Assembly: GCF_029223485.1 (NCBI RefSeq)
Contig: NZ_JARHTP010000004.1
Location: 248,001 to 312,000 of the forward strand
DNA from: Streptomyces coacervatus
Lineage (GTDB): Bacteria; Actinomycetota; Actinomycetes; Streptomycetales; Streptomycetaceae
DNA: 64,000 bases
Reading direction: 5' to 3'
Positions 44,976 through 53,141 of this stretch are shown here, piece by piece. A model generated the notes under the pieces. That model was not told the DNA's origin. It worked only from the letters and a program-made list of their open reading frames with translations, and did no database searches. Position 1 is the stretch's first letter; each line of letters begins with the position of its first letter. Made by a program: the position numbers and the translations under genes.

Positions 44976-47630
44976 TCACTCACCGATCGTCAGCCAGTCC
45001 AGGGCCGCGACCCGAGGACCCCCCTTCGCGACGAGGTAGAGGGTGTGGATGCCGGTCAGCCGACGGGACAGGGCGACGGGCTGTTCCTGCCAGGTGTCGG
45101 CGGAGCCGGTCGGGTGCACGGGAAGGGTTGCCGCCAGGGGACCGTGCGGGGTGTCGAGGCGGAGTTGGAGTGTGCAGCCGCTGGTGCAGGTGGAGGCGAG
45201 ACGCACGGTGAGGCGGTCGCCGCTCATGCTCGCCCGCCCGAAGCCGATCCGGTCGCCGTCGCCCAGTGCGCCGGTGGCGGCCGTACCGGACTCCGCCCCG
45301 ACCACGGACGTGCCCTGCTCGGCCTGGAGCGTGGTGGAGGCGTCGGGGCCCTCGCCGTACAGGCGCAGGTCGTTGACCACCCAGGGGACGGGGCCACGTG
45401 CGGTGAGGGTGATCCGGACGTAACGGGCCGTCCGGGTCGGGAAGGCGGCGTCCTGGGTGAAGGAACGGCCGGAGACCCGGGCGAGGTTCTTGCCCCAGTG
45501 CGTGCCGTCGTGGCTGGCCGACACCGAGAAGCCGTACGGCTGTCCACTGGTGTCGCGTCCCGCGTCTAGGGCGAGGCGGTCGAAGGTCTTCGACTCGCCC
45601 AGGTCGACGGTCAGCGACTGACCGGGCGCCTGCGCGGTGTCGGCCGTCCAGCGGGTGTTGATGTCCCCGTCGACGGCGGCTGAGGCGTCCGTGCCGTCGC
45701 TTGCGGTCGCGGTCCAGGTGCCGTGCCGGACGCGCTGCCGGCAGCCGGGGAGGCTGCAGCCGGCCGACCAGATCGGCTCGCCGTATTCGTAGGCGCCGAT
45801 GTCGGCGGCCGCGCCCCGGACTTCGGTGGTCACTCCGTCGATCGTCTCGCCCGCGTCGATGACGGGTGAGCCGGCAGTCGGCCACAGTTCGCCGTTGACC
45901 GCGTCCGTGTAGCCGGGCTGCTCGCTGATCAGGTTGGAGCGGACCACGGGCGGCGGATCGCCCGTCCGGCTCGCGCTGACCGGCTGCGGCCCGACGATGT
46001 TGCTGAGGTACGAGCCGGAGGCGTCGGTCGCACCGCTCAGCAGCACCGAGTTGCCGTTGATTCCCGGGCCGTAGCTGGAGTTGTGGTCCTGGTTGGCGAT
46101 GCTCGGGCCGGTGTGGCCGTTGAAGAAGGTCCCTCGACTCCCGGTGTTCCATGCGACGTTGTGGTGCAGGAGGAAGTGGCCGGAGTAGTTGTCGACGTAG
46201 AAGCCCACCTGGCCGTCGGCGTCGTGCGCGGTGTTGTGGTCGATGGAGGTGCCGGAGCCGTTCAGGCTGCAGCAGACATAGAAGGGTGAGCCGTCGCGGG
46301 AGGTGCGCATCGCCTCGGACAGGTCGTTGTAGGCGATGCGGTTGCCGTGGAACTCGGTGCCGTTGAGCTGCCAGGCGGTGTCGATGGAGGCGCGTCCGGT
46401 GCGGCGGATCGTGTTGTGCGTGACCGTGTGGTCGTTGCCGTTGATCTCGATGCCGGGGGTGTAGCTGCCCATCCAGCCGACATCGTGGATGTAGTTGTCG
46501 GTGACCGTGTTTCCGGTGCCGCGCACCAGGACGCCGTCGCCCGCGGACTGCGAGATCTCGCTGTTCTCAAGGGTGTTGCCGGTGCCGAGGATCTGCACGC
46601 CGGAGTCGAGGATGCGGGAGGCGACGATGTGCCCCTCGGAGGGCGGGATCGCCAGGTCGCTGTCCGGGGGCATGGGCAGGGTCGAGAACTCGGAGATGTA
46701 TGTGGCGTGCAGGCCGTCGACCACAACTCCCGTGCTGGACGGGCCCGTTCGCAGGGAGGTGCCCCACAGGTTCAGGCCGCGCACGGTGACGTAGGAGGTG
46801 TTGCTCAGGTCCATGCCCCAGATGCGGTGCTTGGCGGTCGCCGTGTGTCCGGCCATCCCGTCCTTCGGCGGGACGAGGTAGAGCCGGTGCGCGGCCTTGT
46901 CGTAGTACCACTCCCCCGGCTGGTCGAGGGCGGCCTTCGAGCCCACGAGGTAGTAGTTGCGGTAGTTCTGATTGCCCATGCACAGGGGCGGGCAGCGGTG
47001 GTTGCCGCCCTTGAAGTCCAGGTTGCCAGGGGCAGTGGCGGTGACCGTGCCGGTCTGCTGGGCCCAGGGGTTGGAGCCGGCCCACAGGTGCACGGTCGCG
47101 CCGGTCCAGTCGGCGGCCGGGAGGTCGGGGTCGTCGATGTGCTGGTCGGTGGAGGTGGGGTCGGCCTCGGCCCAGGTGGTGTTCAGCGGATCGGAGCCGG
47201 AGTTGGGCCAACGGCCCTCGGGGGCACGGTCGTTGTCCAGGAACACCGCGTTGAAGTCGGAGTCGAGCGGCAGCTTCGTGTCGGCGGCGACCAGTCCACC
47301 GCCGACGTCCTTCCAGCCGGTCACCGGCTCGGTTCCGTCGACGGTCACCGGGCCGTCGCCGTACGCGGCGTGGGTGATCGGGGCGTCCTTCGTGCCGGAG
47401 GGCGGGGTCACCTGCTCGCGGTAGGTGCCGCGGTGGATGAGGCAGGTGTCGCCGGGGCGGACGCGGGAGAGGCAGGCGCCGATGGTGCGGAAGGGGCTGG
47501 TCGGGGAGCCATACGCCTGGTCCCTGCCCCAGGGCGCGACATGGTAGTTGCGGCCGGGGCCCGCTGCCTGCGCCTGCGCAGGGAGGGCCAACAGGGCTGC
47601 CACAGTGGCCAGTACGAACAGACGTTTCAC
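44976..47630 (-). CDS. Secreted right-handed beta-helix protein with discoidin-type domain
   Basis: 884 residues. Signal peptide LFVLATVAALLALPAQAQAAG. The first 600 residues: a PNG/AFG-like beta-helix start (NYHVAPWGRDQAYGSPTSPFRTIGACL), then repeated turns such as GVQILGTGNTLENSEISQSAGDGVLVRGTGNTVTDNYIHDVG, typical of pectate-lyase-like right-handed helices. Residues about 650-770 form an F5/8-type C domain (DGDINTRWTADTAQAPGQSLTVDLGESKTFDRLALD); the last 110 look like a carbohydrate-binding module. Probably degrades or binds a plant or microbial polysaccharide outside the cell. Catalytic residues cannot be assigned. Convergent with the hydrolase. Confidence 0.85.
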   Translation of the reverse strand: MKRLFVLATVAALLALPAQAQAAGPGRNYHVAPWGRDQAYGSPTSPFRTIGACLSRVRPGDTCLIHRGTYREQVTPPSGTKDAPITHAAYGDGPVTVDGTEPVTGWKDVGGGLVAADTKLPLDSDFNAVFLDNDRAPEGRWPNSGSDPLNTTWAEADPTSTDQHIDDPDLPAADWTGATVHLWAGSNPWAQQTGTVTATAPGNLDFKGGNHRCPPLCMGNQNYRNYYLVGSKAALDQPGEWYYDKAAHRLYLVPPKDGMAGHTATAKHRIWGMDLSNTSYVTVRGLNLWGTSLRTGPSSTGVVVDGLHATYISEFSTLPMPPDSDLAIPPSEGHIVASRILDSGVQILGTGNTLENSEISQSAGDGVLVRGTGNTVTDNYIHDVGWMGSYTPGIEINGNDHTVTHNTIRRTGRASIDTAWQLNGTEFHGNRIAYNDLSEAMRTSRDGSPFYVCCSLNGSGTSIDHNTAHDADGQVGFYVDNYSGHFLLHHNVAWNTGSRGTFFNGHTGPSIANQDHNSSYGPGINGNSVLLSGATDASGSYLSNIVGPQPVSASRTGDPPPVVRSNLISEQPGYTDAVNGELWPTAGSPVIDAGETIDGVTTEVRGAAADIGAYEYGEPIWSAGCSLPGCRQRVRHGTWTATASDGTDASAAVDGDINTRWTADTAQAPGQSLTVDLGESKTFDRLALDAGRDTSGQPYGFSVSASHDGTHWGKNLARVSGRSFTQDAAFPTRTARYVRITLTARGPVPWVVNDLRLYGEGPDASTTLQAEQGTSVVGAESGTAATGALGDGDRIGFGRASMSGDRLTVRLASTCTSGCTLQLRLDTPHGPLAATLPVHPTGSADTWQEQPVALSRRLTGIHTLYLVAKGGPRVAALDWLTIGE

Positions 47631-47787
47631 TTAGCTCCGATGTATCTGATGAGACCCAAGCTGAGGCCACTGTGAAGATCGGGGAATCAGTGGCCCGAGC
47701 CAACACCGCCCGCTACGTTGGCGCTTGCCCACAGGCGCGAGGGGGCGGCGGTCGAAGCGACCGTCGGTCCAGGACGAGGAGCGTGGC

Positions 47788-48609
47788 ATGACCGAGGAAC
47801 CGGCCGCCGACCGTGAGGCCGTGCTGGCGCGGCTGGATCTGACCACCCCGCATTCGGCACGGGTGTGGAACTACTGGCTGGGCGGCAAGGACAACTACGC
47901 CCCCGACCGCGCCATGGGCGACCAGGTCCTGGAGTACTTCCCGGAGATCGTCGACGCCGCCCGGGCCGACCGGGCGTTCCTGGGCCGGGCGGTGCGGCAT
48001 CTGGTCGGTGAGGCGGGCGTCCGCCAGTTCCTCGACCTGGGGACCGGCCTGCCCACCGCGGACAACACGCACGAGGTCGCCCAGCGGCTGGCCCCCGCCT
48101 CGCGGATCGTCTACGTGGACAACGACCCCCTGGTCCTGGTCCACGCCCAGGCCCTGCTCACCAGCAGCTCCGAGGGCGTCACGGACTACATCGACGGCGA
48201 CGTCCACGAACCCGGCCCGATCATCGAGGGCGCCGCCCGGACGCTGGACTTCGCCCAGCCGGTGGCGCTGATGCTGCTGGGCATCATGCAGTTCGTGAAC
48301 GACGACGAGCAGGCGTACGAGATCGTCGACCGGCTGATCGCCGCCCTGCCCTCGGGCAGCTACCTGGCGCTCGCCCATCCCACCGCAGAGGTCCACACCG
48401 AGGCCATGACGGCGGCGGTGGCCAGCTGGAACGAGCAGGGCTCGGCGCCGATGAAACTCCGCAGCCGCGAGCAGCTGCTGCGCTTCTTCGACGGCCTGGA
48501 ACTGCTGGAGCCCGGCGTGGTGTCGTGCTCGCGCTGGCAGGCGCAGCAGCCCGAGGTCGGCGAGATCGTCGATGTGACGCAGTTCTGCGGGGTGGCACGC
48601 AAGCCGTGA
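47788..48609 (+). CDS. SAM-dependent methyltransferase of the DUF574 type
   Basis: 273 residues from ATG 47788 (ACGAGGAG upstream). The family begins with HSARVWNYWLGGKDNYAPDRAMGD, then the SAM site RQFLDLGTGLPTADNTHEVAQ (GTG-rich motif I), IVYVDNDPLVLVHAQAL (acidic end of strand 2) and FVNDDEQAYEIVDRLIAALPSGSYLALAH. This Streptomyces-abundant family methylates unknown substrates, probably small molecules. No partner gene adjoins; downstream GAPDH is convergent. Confidence 0.9.
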   Translation: MTEEPAADREAVLARLDLTTPHSARVWNYWLGGKDNYAPDRAMGDQVLEYFPEIVDAARADRAFLGRAVRHLVGEAGVRQFLDLGTGLPTADNTHEVAQRLAPASRIVYVDNDPLVLVHAQALLTSSSEGVTDYIDGDVHEPGPIIEGAARTLDFAQPVALMLLGIMQFVNDDEQAYEIVDRLIAALPSGSYLALAHPTAEVHTEAMTAAVASWNEQGSAPMKLRSREQLLRFFDGLELLEPGVVSCSRWQAQQPEVGEIVDVTQFCGVARKP

Positions 48610-48797
48610 ACACGCCGCTCCCCGCCGGGCGTTGGAGCCGGGCGGGGAGGGGGGCGATGTCGAGGTTCTTCAGGTCGCCGAACCCGAGCCGGGCCATGCC
48701 CGACCGGAAATCGAGGGGCGTTCGACGAGGTACGACCGGCCTCGGACGTCGGCGGGCCGCAGGGCTACCCGCGCCCGGCGAGGGCGGCCGACGCCGG

Positions 48798-49796
48798 TCA
48801 GCCGGCCGCGAGGAGCTCCAGAGTGTCGATCACCCGGTTGGAGAAGCCCCACTCGTTGTCGTACCAGGCGACCACCTTGATGTGGCGGCCGTCGACTCGG
48901 GTGAGGGCCGAGTCGAAGATCGACGAGGCCGGGTTGCCGGTGATGTCGGACGACACGAGCGGGTCGTCGGAGTATTCGAGGACACCGGCCAACGGGCCCT
49001 CGGCCGCGGCACGGTAGGCCGCCAGCACGTCCTCGCGGGTCACCTCGCGGGCGACGGTCGTGTTGAGCTCGACGATCGAACCCACCGGAACCGGCACGCG
49101 GATCGAGTCGCCCGACAGCTTGCCGTCGAGGCCCGGCAGCACGAGGCCGATCGCCTTCGCGGCGCCCGTCGTGGTGGGAACGATGTTGATGCCGGCTGCG
49201 CGGGCGCGGCGGGCGTCTCGGTGCGGGCCGTCCTGGAGGTTCTGCTCCTGGGTGTATGCGTGCACCGTGGTCATGAAGCCGTGCTCGATACCGGCGAGGT
49301 CGTCGAGGACCGCGGCGAGCGGCGCGAGCGCGTTGGTGGTGCAGGAGGCGTTCGAGACGATCGTGTGCAGTTCCGGGTCGTAGGCGTCGGTGTTGACCCC
49401 GTACGCGAGGGTGACGTCGGCGCCGTCCGAGGGCGCGCTGACGAGGACCTTCCTCGCGCCCGCGTCGAGGTGGGCGCGGGCGGCCTTGGCGGAGGTGAAG
49501 CGGCCGGTGGACTCCAGCGCGACGTCGACGCCGAGTTCGGCCCAGGGCAGCTGCGCCGGGTCGCGCTCGGCGAGCACCTTGATGCGCCGGCCGTCGACGA
49601 CGAGGGTGTCCCCGTCGACGGTCACCGGGCGACCGAGGCGGCCGGCCGTGGAGTCGTAGGCGAGGAGCCGGGCGAGGGTGGCGGGCTCGGTGAGGTCGTT
49701 GACGGCGACGATCTCGAGGTCGGTGTCGCGTTCGAGCAGGGCGCGCAGCACATTGCGTCCGATGCGGCCGAATCCGTTGATGGCGACGCGAGTCAT
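48798..49796 (-). CDS. gap: Type I glyceraldehyde-3-phosphate dehydrogenase
   Basis: 332 residues from ATG 49796, preceded by AAGGGG. Start MTRVAINGFGRIGRNVLRALLERDTDLEIVAVND is the NAD Rossmann motif; the catalytic Cys lies in TIVSNASCTTNALAPL (near residue 150), general-base His in MTTVHAYTQEQNLQD, and phosphate-binding RAARAAGINIVPTTTGAAKAI. Ends in EWGFSNRVIDTLELLA. The enzyme oxidises GAP with phosphate and NAD+ to 1,3-bisphosphoglycerate. It is probably an accessory copy since no pgk/tpi is adjacent. The preceding regulator gene may control it. Confidence 0.95.
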   Translation of the reverse strand: MTRVAINGFGRIGRNVLRALLERDTDLEIVAVNDLTEPATLARLLAYDSTAGRLGRPVTVDGDTLVVDGRRIKVLAERDPAQLPWAELGVDVALESTGRFTSAKAARAHLDAGARKVLVSAPSDGADVTLAYGVNTDAYDPELHTIVSNASCTTNALAPLAAVLDDLAGIEHGFMTTVHAYTQEQNLQDGPHRDARRARAAGINIVPTTTGAAKAIGLVLPGLDGKLSGDSIRVPVPVGSIVELNTTVAREVTREDVLAAYRAAAEGPLAGVLEYSDDPLVSSDITGNPASSIFDSALTRVDGRHIKVVAWYDNEWGFSNRVIDTLELLAAG

Positions 49797-49928
49797 GAAT
49801 ACCCCTTGGTGTCTCTGCGGCTCGTGCGGGTTCATCACCAGCCTCGCGTGCGGGATCCGGTCGTGGCCGTGGCGTGAGCGCCATGGTTCGCAAGGATCGC
49901 GCCAAGCCCGCCGGAGGGGCGGCGTGGG

Positions 49929-50885
49929 CTACTCGCCCTGGGTGAACGTGCGCCGGTACTCGCTCGGCGTGGTCCCGAGGATGCGCTGGAAGTGCATGCG
50001 CAGATTTGCGCCGGTGCCTAGGCCGACGTCATTCGCGATCTGCTCGACGCTCCGCTCCGAGCGTTCGAGCAGTTCACGGGCCAGGTCGATGCGGGCGCGC
50101 ATGACCCACTGCATGGGTGTGTATCCGGTGTCCTCCACGAAGCGCCGCGAGAAGGTGCGCGGTGAGACGGCCGCGTGCTGGGCGAGGGTGTCGAGGCCGA
50201 GGGGTTCGTCGAGCCGGTGCAGGGCCCACTCGCGGGTGGCGGCGAAGCGCTCGCCGAGCGGCTCGGGCACACTGCGCGGCACGTACTGCGCCTGGCCGCC
50301 GCTGCGGTAGGGGGCCGCGACCAGGCGCCGGGCCGCATGGTTGGAGGCGGCCACGCCGAGGTCCCCGCGCAGGATGTGCAGGCACAGGTCGATACCGGAG
50401 GCGGCGCCGGCAGACGTCAGCACGCTGCCCTCGTCGACGAACAGGACGTTCTCGTCGACCCGGACGAGCGGGTGCTTCTCCGCGAGGGCCCGCGTGTAGT
50501 GCCAGTGCGTCGTGGCGCGCTTGCCGTCGAGCAGGCCGGTGGCGGCGAGCGCGAAGGCGCCCGTGGAGATGGCGGCGAGCCGTGCGCCCCGGTCATGGGC
50601 GGCGATCAGCGCCTCGACGACGGCCCGCGGCGGGTCCTCGCGGTCCGGGAAACGGTAGCCGGGCACAAACACGATGTCGGCCCACGCGAGCGCATCGAGG
50701 CCGTCGGCGACGTGGTAGGCCAGCCCGTCGCCACCGGCCACTAGCCCGGGCGCCGCACCGCACACCCGCACCTCGTACGGCATGCTCGCGCGGGTCGTGA
50801 ACACCTGCGCGGGAATGCCGACATCAAGCGGCTTCGCGCCTTCCAGGACCAGGACGGCGACGCGATGGAGACGGGAGGGCGGCAC
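49929..50885 (-). CDS. GlxA-family AraC-type regulator (DJ-1/PfpI + HTH)
   Basis: 318 residues. N-terminal class-I glutamine-amidotransferase-like domain (residues 1-180): VAVLVLEGAKPLDVGIPAQVF, IVFVPGYRF, and LAAISTGAFALAATGLLDGKRATTHW where the reactive Cys of active amidotransferases is replaced (STGAFAL), marking a sensor-only domain. C-terminal AraC HTH pair: SPRTFSRRFVEDTGYTPMQWV and IANDVGLGTGANLRMHFQRILGTTPSEYRR. It is same-strand and 132 bp upstream of gap; the operons they control are unknown. Confidence 0.93.
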   Translation of the reverse strand: MPPSRLHRVAVLVLEGAKPLDVGIPAQVFTTRASMPYEVRVCGAAPGLVAGGDGLAYHVADGLDALAWADIVFVPGYRFPDREDPPRAVVEALIAAHDRGARLAAISTGAFALAATGLLDGKRATTHWHYTRALAEKHPLVRVDENVLFVDEGSVLTSAGAASGIDLCLHILRGDLGVAASNHAARRLVAAPYRSGGQAQYVPRSVPEPLGERFAATREWALHRLDEPLGLDTLAQHAAVSPRTFSRRFVEDTGYTPMQWVMRARIDLARELLERSERSVEQIANDVGLGTGANLRMHFQRILGTTPSEYRRTFTQGE

Positions 50886-51219
50886 GGGGAACAGGGTACG
50901 AGGGGTGCAGGGCGGGCCGGATCATCTGCGCACCGGCAGGTGGGCGGAACCTCGCCGGTTCGTCGTCGGGCATCGGCGCGGCCGTCGCCCGGCGGCCGAC
51001 CGCGGAAGGCCCGCAACCACATGACCCGCCTGCTCACGGCGAGCGAACCGCCGTCCGCGGAGGCCGCGGGGTCGTCGGCAGCCCTGCGTTCCGGCGTCCG
51101 TACGAGGCCGCGCAGCAGTGCCGGGACCGTCCCGGTGGCGGTGGCCTGAGCGGGCAGGTCCAGCCGCGTCGGCAGCACGCCACCACGGGCGATGCGGCGC
51201 AGATCGACGTGGGTGAGCG
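50886..51219. other. 334-bp gap, remnants only
   Basis: Outside the PKS-like fragment (51065-51178) I see no functional gene; the surrounding frame breaks into Arg-rich shadow peptides. It holds no convincing promoter for the minus-strand gene upstream. Confidence 0.5.
51065..51178 (-). pseudogene. Fragment resembling a polyketide synthase KR-to-ACP linker
   Basis: Minus-strand GTG 51178 onward reads LPTRLDLPAQATATGTVPALLRGLVRTPERRAA, closely resembling the conserved linker between ketoreductase and carrier domains of modular type I PKSs (PxRLDLAALRAxAxxGxVPxLLRGLVR). Upstream on the same frame, VDLRRIARGGV adds a few residues, but no KR or ACP domain adjoins. It may be a stranded relic of a PKS cluster. 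Similarity judged by eye only. Confidence 0.45.
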
Positions 51220-51777
51220 CTACAGCTTCTCCCCGCCGGCATCCGGAGGTGCCTCCAGAATGCTGCGCACATCACGTACGAAGTCCCGGTAGGCGAGTTG
51301 TATCTGCCCTTGCAGTTCGCGTAGTTGGGCACTCCGGTCGGAGACGTCGGCTCCCGACAGCAGGTCGTCGCGCCAGGTCAGGAGGGACCTGTGAGCGCCC
51401 CGCAGGAGGGTTGCGATCTGCCCCGCGCTCTGCGAGGCGAACTGAGGTCCGGCGACCGCGACTCGGCTTCGGGTGTTCCCGAAGGTCTCCACCGCCTCCT
51501 TGAGGCCGGCCGCCAGGTTCTCCAGTCCTTCGGTCCGGCCGTCCTCCAGTGCGTCCTCCATCGCCGTTGCGGCTCCCGCGAAGCGTTCGTAGGCGATGAG
51601 GAAGTCCTCGTACGCGAGTTGGCGCCGGCCGCGTAACCACTGCCCGTGCTCCACACGCCCCTGGTCCTTGGCCTGCTGTCGAGTCGCCAGATACGTCAGA
51701 CACGCAGTGCCCAGTGTGCCCACGACGCCGACGCCTGCCCCGAGTACCGCTGCCAAGCCCTGATCCACAGCGACCAT
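51220..51777 (-). CDS. Hypothetical membrane-anchored helical protein
   Basis: 185 residues from ATG 51777; GGGAG sits about 14 bases upstream, a rather wide spacing. N-terminal hydrophobic helix (VLGAGVGVVGTLGTACLTYLATR, residues 10-32), followed by QQAKDQGRVEHGQWLRGRRQLAYEDFLIAYERFAGA and long amphipathic helices. Such TM-plus-helical-stalk proteins occur in Streptomyces as hypothetical proteins without assigned role. Divergent from the sugar regulator at 51909; their shared gap contains strong repeats. Confidence 0.75.
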   Translation of the reverse strand: MVAVDQGLAAVLGAGVGVVGTLGTACLTYLATRQQAKDQGRVEHGQWLRGRRQLAYEDFLIAYERFAGAATAMEDALEDGRTEGLENLAAGLKEAVETFGNTRSRVAVAGPQFASQSAGQIATLLRGAHRSLLTWRDDLLSGADVSDRSAQLRELQGQIQLAYRDFVRDVRSILEAPPDAGGEKL

Positions 51778-51833
51778 GCTGCCGATCGATCTCCCGGTCG
51801 ACAACCGTCCGAAGCCCGCTGTTCTCACTCCCC

Positions 51834-51899
51834 GAGCGATCGTATGATGGCGCCCCGATCGCTCAAACGAACATCCGGGGCGACCGAACATCCGGGGCG
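51834..51899. promoter_or_regulatory. Operator-like repeats upstream of the sugar operon regulator
   Basis: GAGCGATCG (51834-51842) and CGATCGCTC (51856-51864) are perfect inverted arms over 13 bp. Directly after, CGAACATCCGGGGCG occurs twice (51868-51882 and 51885-51899) as exact 15-bp direct repeats, starts 17 bp apart. They fill the gap between the divergent membrane protein gene and the regulator, ending ten bases before the regulator's start codon. Likely autoregulatory sites. Confidence 0.75.
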
Positions 51900-51908
51900 G
51901 AGGCCAGC

Positions 51909-52991
51909 ATGCGCGAGCCGGTCGATCTCAGGCGACAGCGGATTCTGGCCGCTGTGCAGGCGCGCGGTACGGCGCGGGTGCGGGATCTGGCCGCCGAGCT
52001 GCAGGTGTCGGTGGTGACGATCCGGCGGGACGTCGAGGAGCTGACCCGTGAGGGGCGGCTGCGGCGCGGGCATGGCGTGGTGCGTTCGACGCTGCCCGCG
52101 CAGGAGTTGCCGGAGCGCGTCGGTGGCGACGGTGACACCGTGGCCGTGGTGGTGCCCGAGCGGCACTCCTACCTCTACGAGGCCCTGCACGGCGCCCGCA
52201 CCGTGCTCGACGCGGCCGGTGTGCGAGTCGCCCTGCACATCGCGCCGCAGGTGCCCGGCGCCGAACGACCGCAGGTGGAGCGGGCGTTGGCGGACGGTGC
52301 ACGGGGTGTGCTGCTCGCGCCGCGGTGGCGCAGCCCGGCCACCGAGGAGGCGGACTACCGCTGGCTCGCCGAACTGGACGTGCCGACGGTGCTGATGGAG
52401 CGCCGGCCGCCCAGGGGCAGTGCCCTGCACGCCATGGATTCGGTCTGCTCGGACCACTGGTACGGCGCCCACCTCGCCGTCGAGCACCTCGTGGGCCTCG
52501 GCCACCGGCGGCTGGTGTTCGCGACCCGCGACGACAGCCCCACCGCGCGCACTCTGCGCGCCGCCCTGGCCGAGATCGCGGGTGCGCACCCGCTGGTGGA
52601 GGAGTGGGTCTGGACGCTGAGTGCCTCCCGCGGCGGCCTGGACCGGGAGCCCACCGAAGTGACGGATCTGGCCGCGGTGTTGCGCAAGGCGGGTGCGACG
52701 GCCGCGGTCCTGCACGGCGACGTGGACGCCCTGATGCTGGTGCAGCAGCTCGCCGGGAACGGGGTGCGGGTGCCGGAGGACTGCTCGGTCGTCGCCTACG
52801 ACGACGTGGTGGCCGGCCTTGGCTCCCCGCCGCTGACGGCCGTGTCGCCGCCGAAGGGCGAGGTCGGGCGGGTGGCCGCGGAGTTGCTGCTGCGGCGCAT
52901 CGACGATCCGGGCGCGGGCGGTGCGCGGGCGGTGCAGCGCATCGAGTTGCTGCCCGCGCTCACGGTGCGCGGCTCGACCCGACCCGCATGA
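51909..52991 (+). CDS. Sugar operon regulator: DeoR-type HTH fused to LacI-type sensor
   Basis: 360 residues from ATG 51909; the open frame upstream is operator DNA. Residues 1-60 form a DeoR-type HTH (RRQRILAAVQARGTARVRDLAAELQVSVVTIRRDVEELTREGRLRRGHGVV), then residues 75-355 a LacI/PBP1-type sugar-binding fold: VAVVVPERHSYLYEALHGA, RALADGARGVLLAPRWR, AMDSVCSDHWYGAHLAVEHLVGLGHRRLVF, CSVVAYDDVVAGLGSPPLTAVSPPKGEVGRVAAELLLRRI. This combination is less common than LacI HTH + PBP1. It likely senses a sugar released by the operon and represses 53142-59281. Confidence 0.9.
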   Translation: MREPVDLRRQRILAAVQARGTARVRDLAAELQVSVVTIRRDVEELTREGRLRRGHGVVRSTLPAQELPERVGGDGDTVAVVVPERHSYLYEALHGARTVLDAAGVRVALHIAPQVPGAERPQVERALADGARGVLLAPRWRSPATEEADYRWLAELDVPTVLMERRPPRGSALHAMDSVCSDHWYGAHLAVEHLVGLGHRRLVFATRDDSPTARTLRAALAEIAGAHPLVEEWVWTLSASRGGLDREPTEVTDLAAVLRKAGATAAVLHGDVDALMLVQQLAGNGVRVPEDCSVVAYDDVVAGLGSPPLTAVSPPKGEVGRVAAELLLRRIDDPGAGGARAVQRIELLPALTVRGSTRPA

Positions 52992-53022
52992 AGCACCCCG
53001 CATGAAGCACCCCCGCATGAGC
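52985..53022. repeat. Short tandem repeat at regulator 3' end
   Basis: CGCATGAAGCACCCC (52985-52999) is followed by GCATGAAGCACCCC and CGCATGAGCG, a 14-15 bp unit repeated about two and a half times. The first copy contains the regulator's TGA stop. Such an array just ahead of the operon promoter may be neutral or regulatory. Confidence 0.75.
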
Positions 53023-53024
53023 GT

Positions 53025-53084
53025 TTGACCGCTTTATTTTCTTCTGATCGGTCTCTTGACCGTTTGTTGTGGGGCGTTGAGGAT
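53025..53084 (+). promoter_or_regulatory. Candidate promoter/operator for the sugar operon
   Basis: TTGACCGCTTT (53025) and TTGACCGTTTG (53056) are direct repeats 31 bp apart in a notably AT-rich stretch. The second TTGACC with 17 bp spacing to GAGGAT (53079-53084) is a plausible HrdB-type promoter; the repeated TGACCGnTT motif could be the DeoR/LacI-type operator. The ABC lipoprotein gene starts at 53142. Confidence 0.5.
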
Positions 53085-53141
53085 TCCCGTGACTCGAACA
53101 GGTCGGGCCCGTTCGGGCACGCAGGAGCTTCGGGAGGCGCC

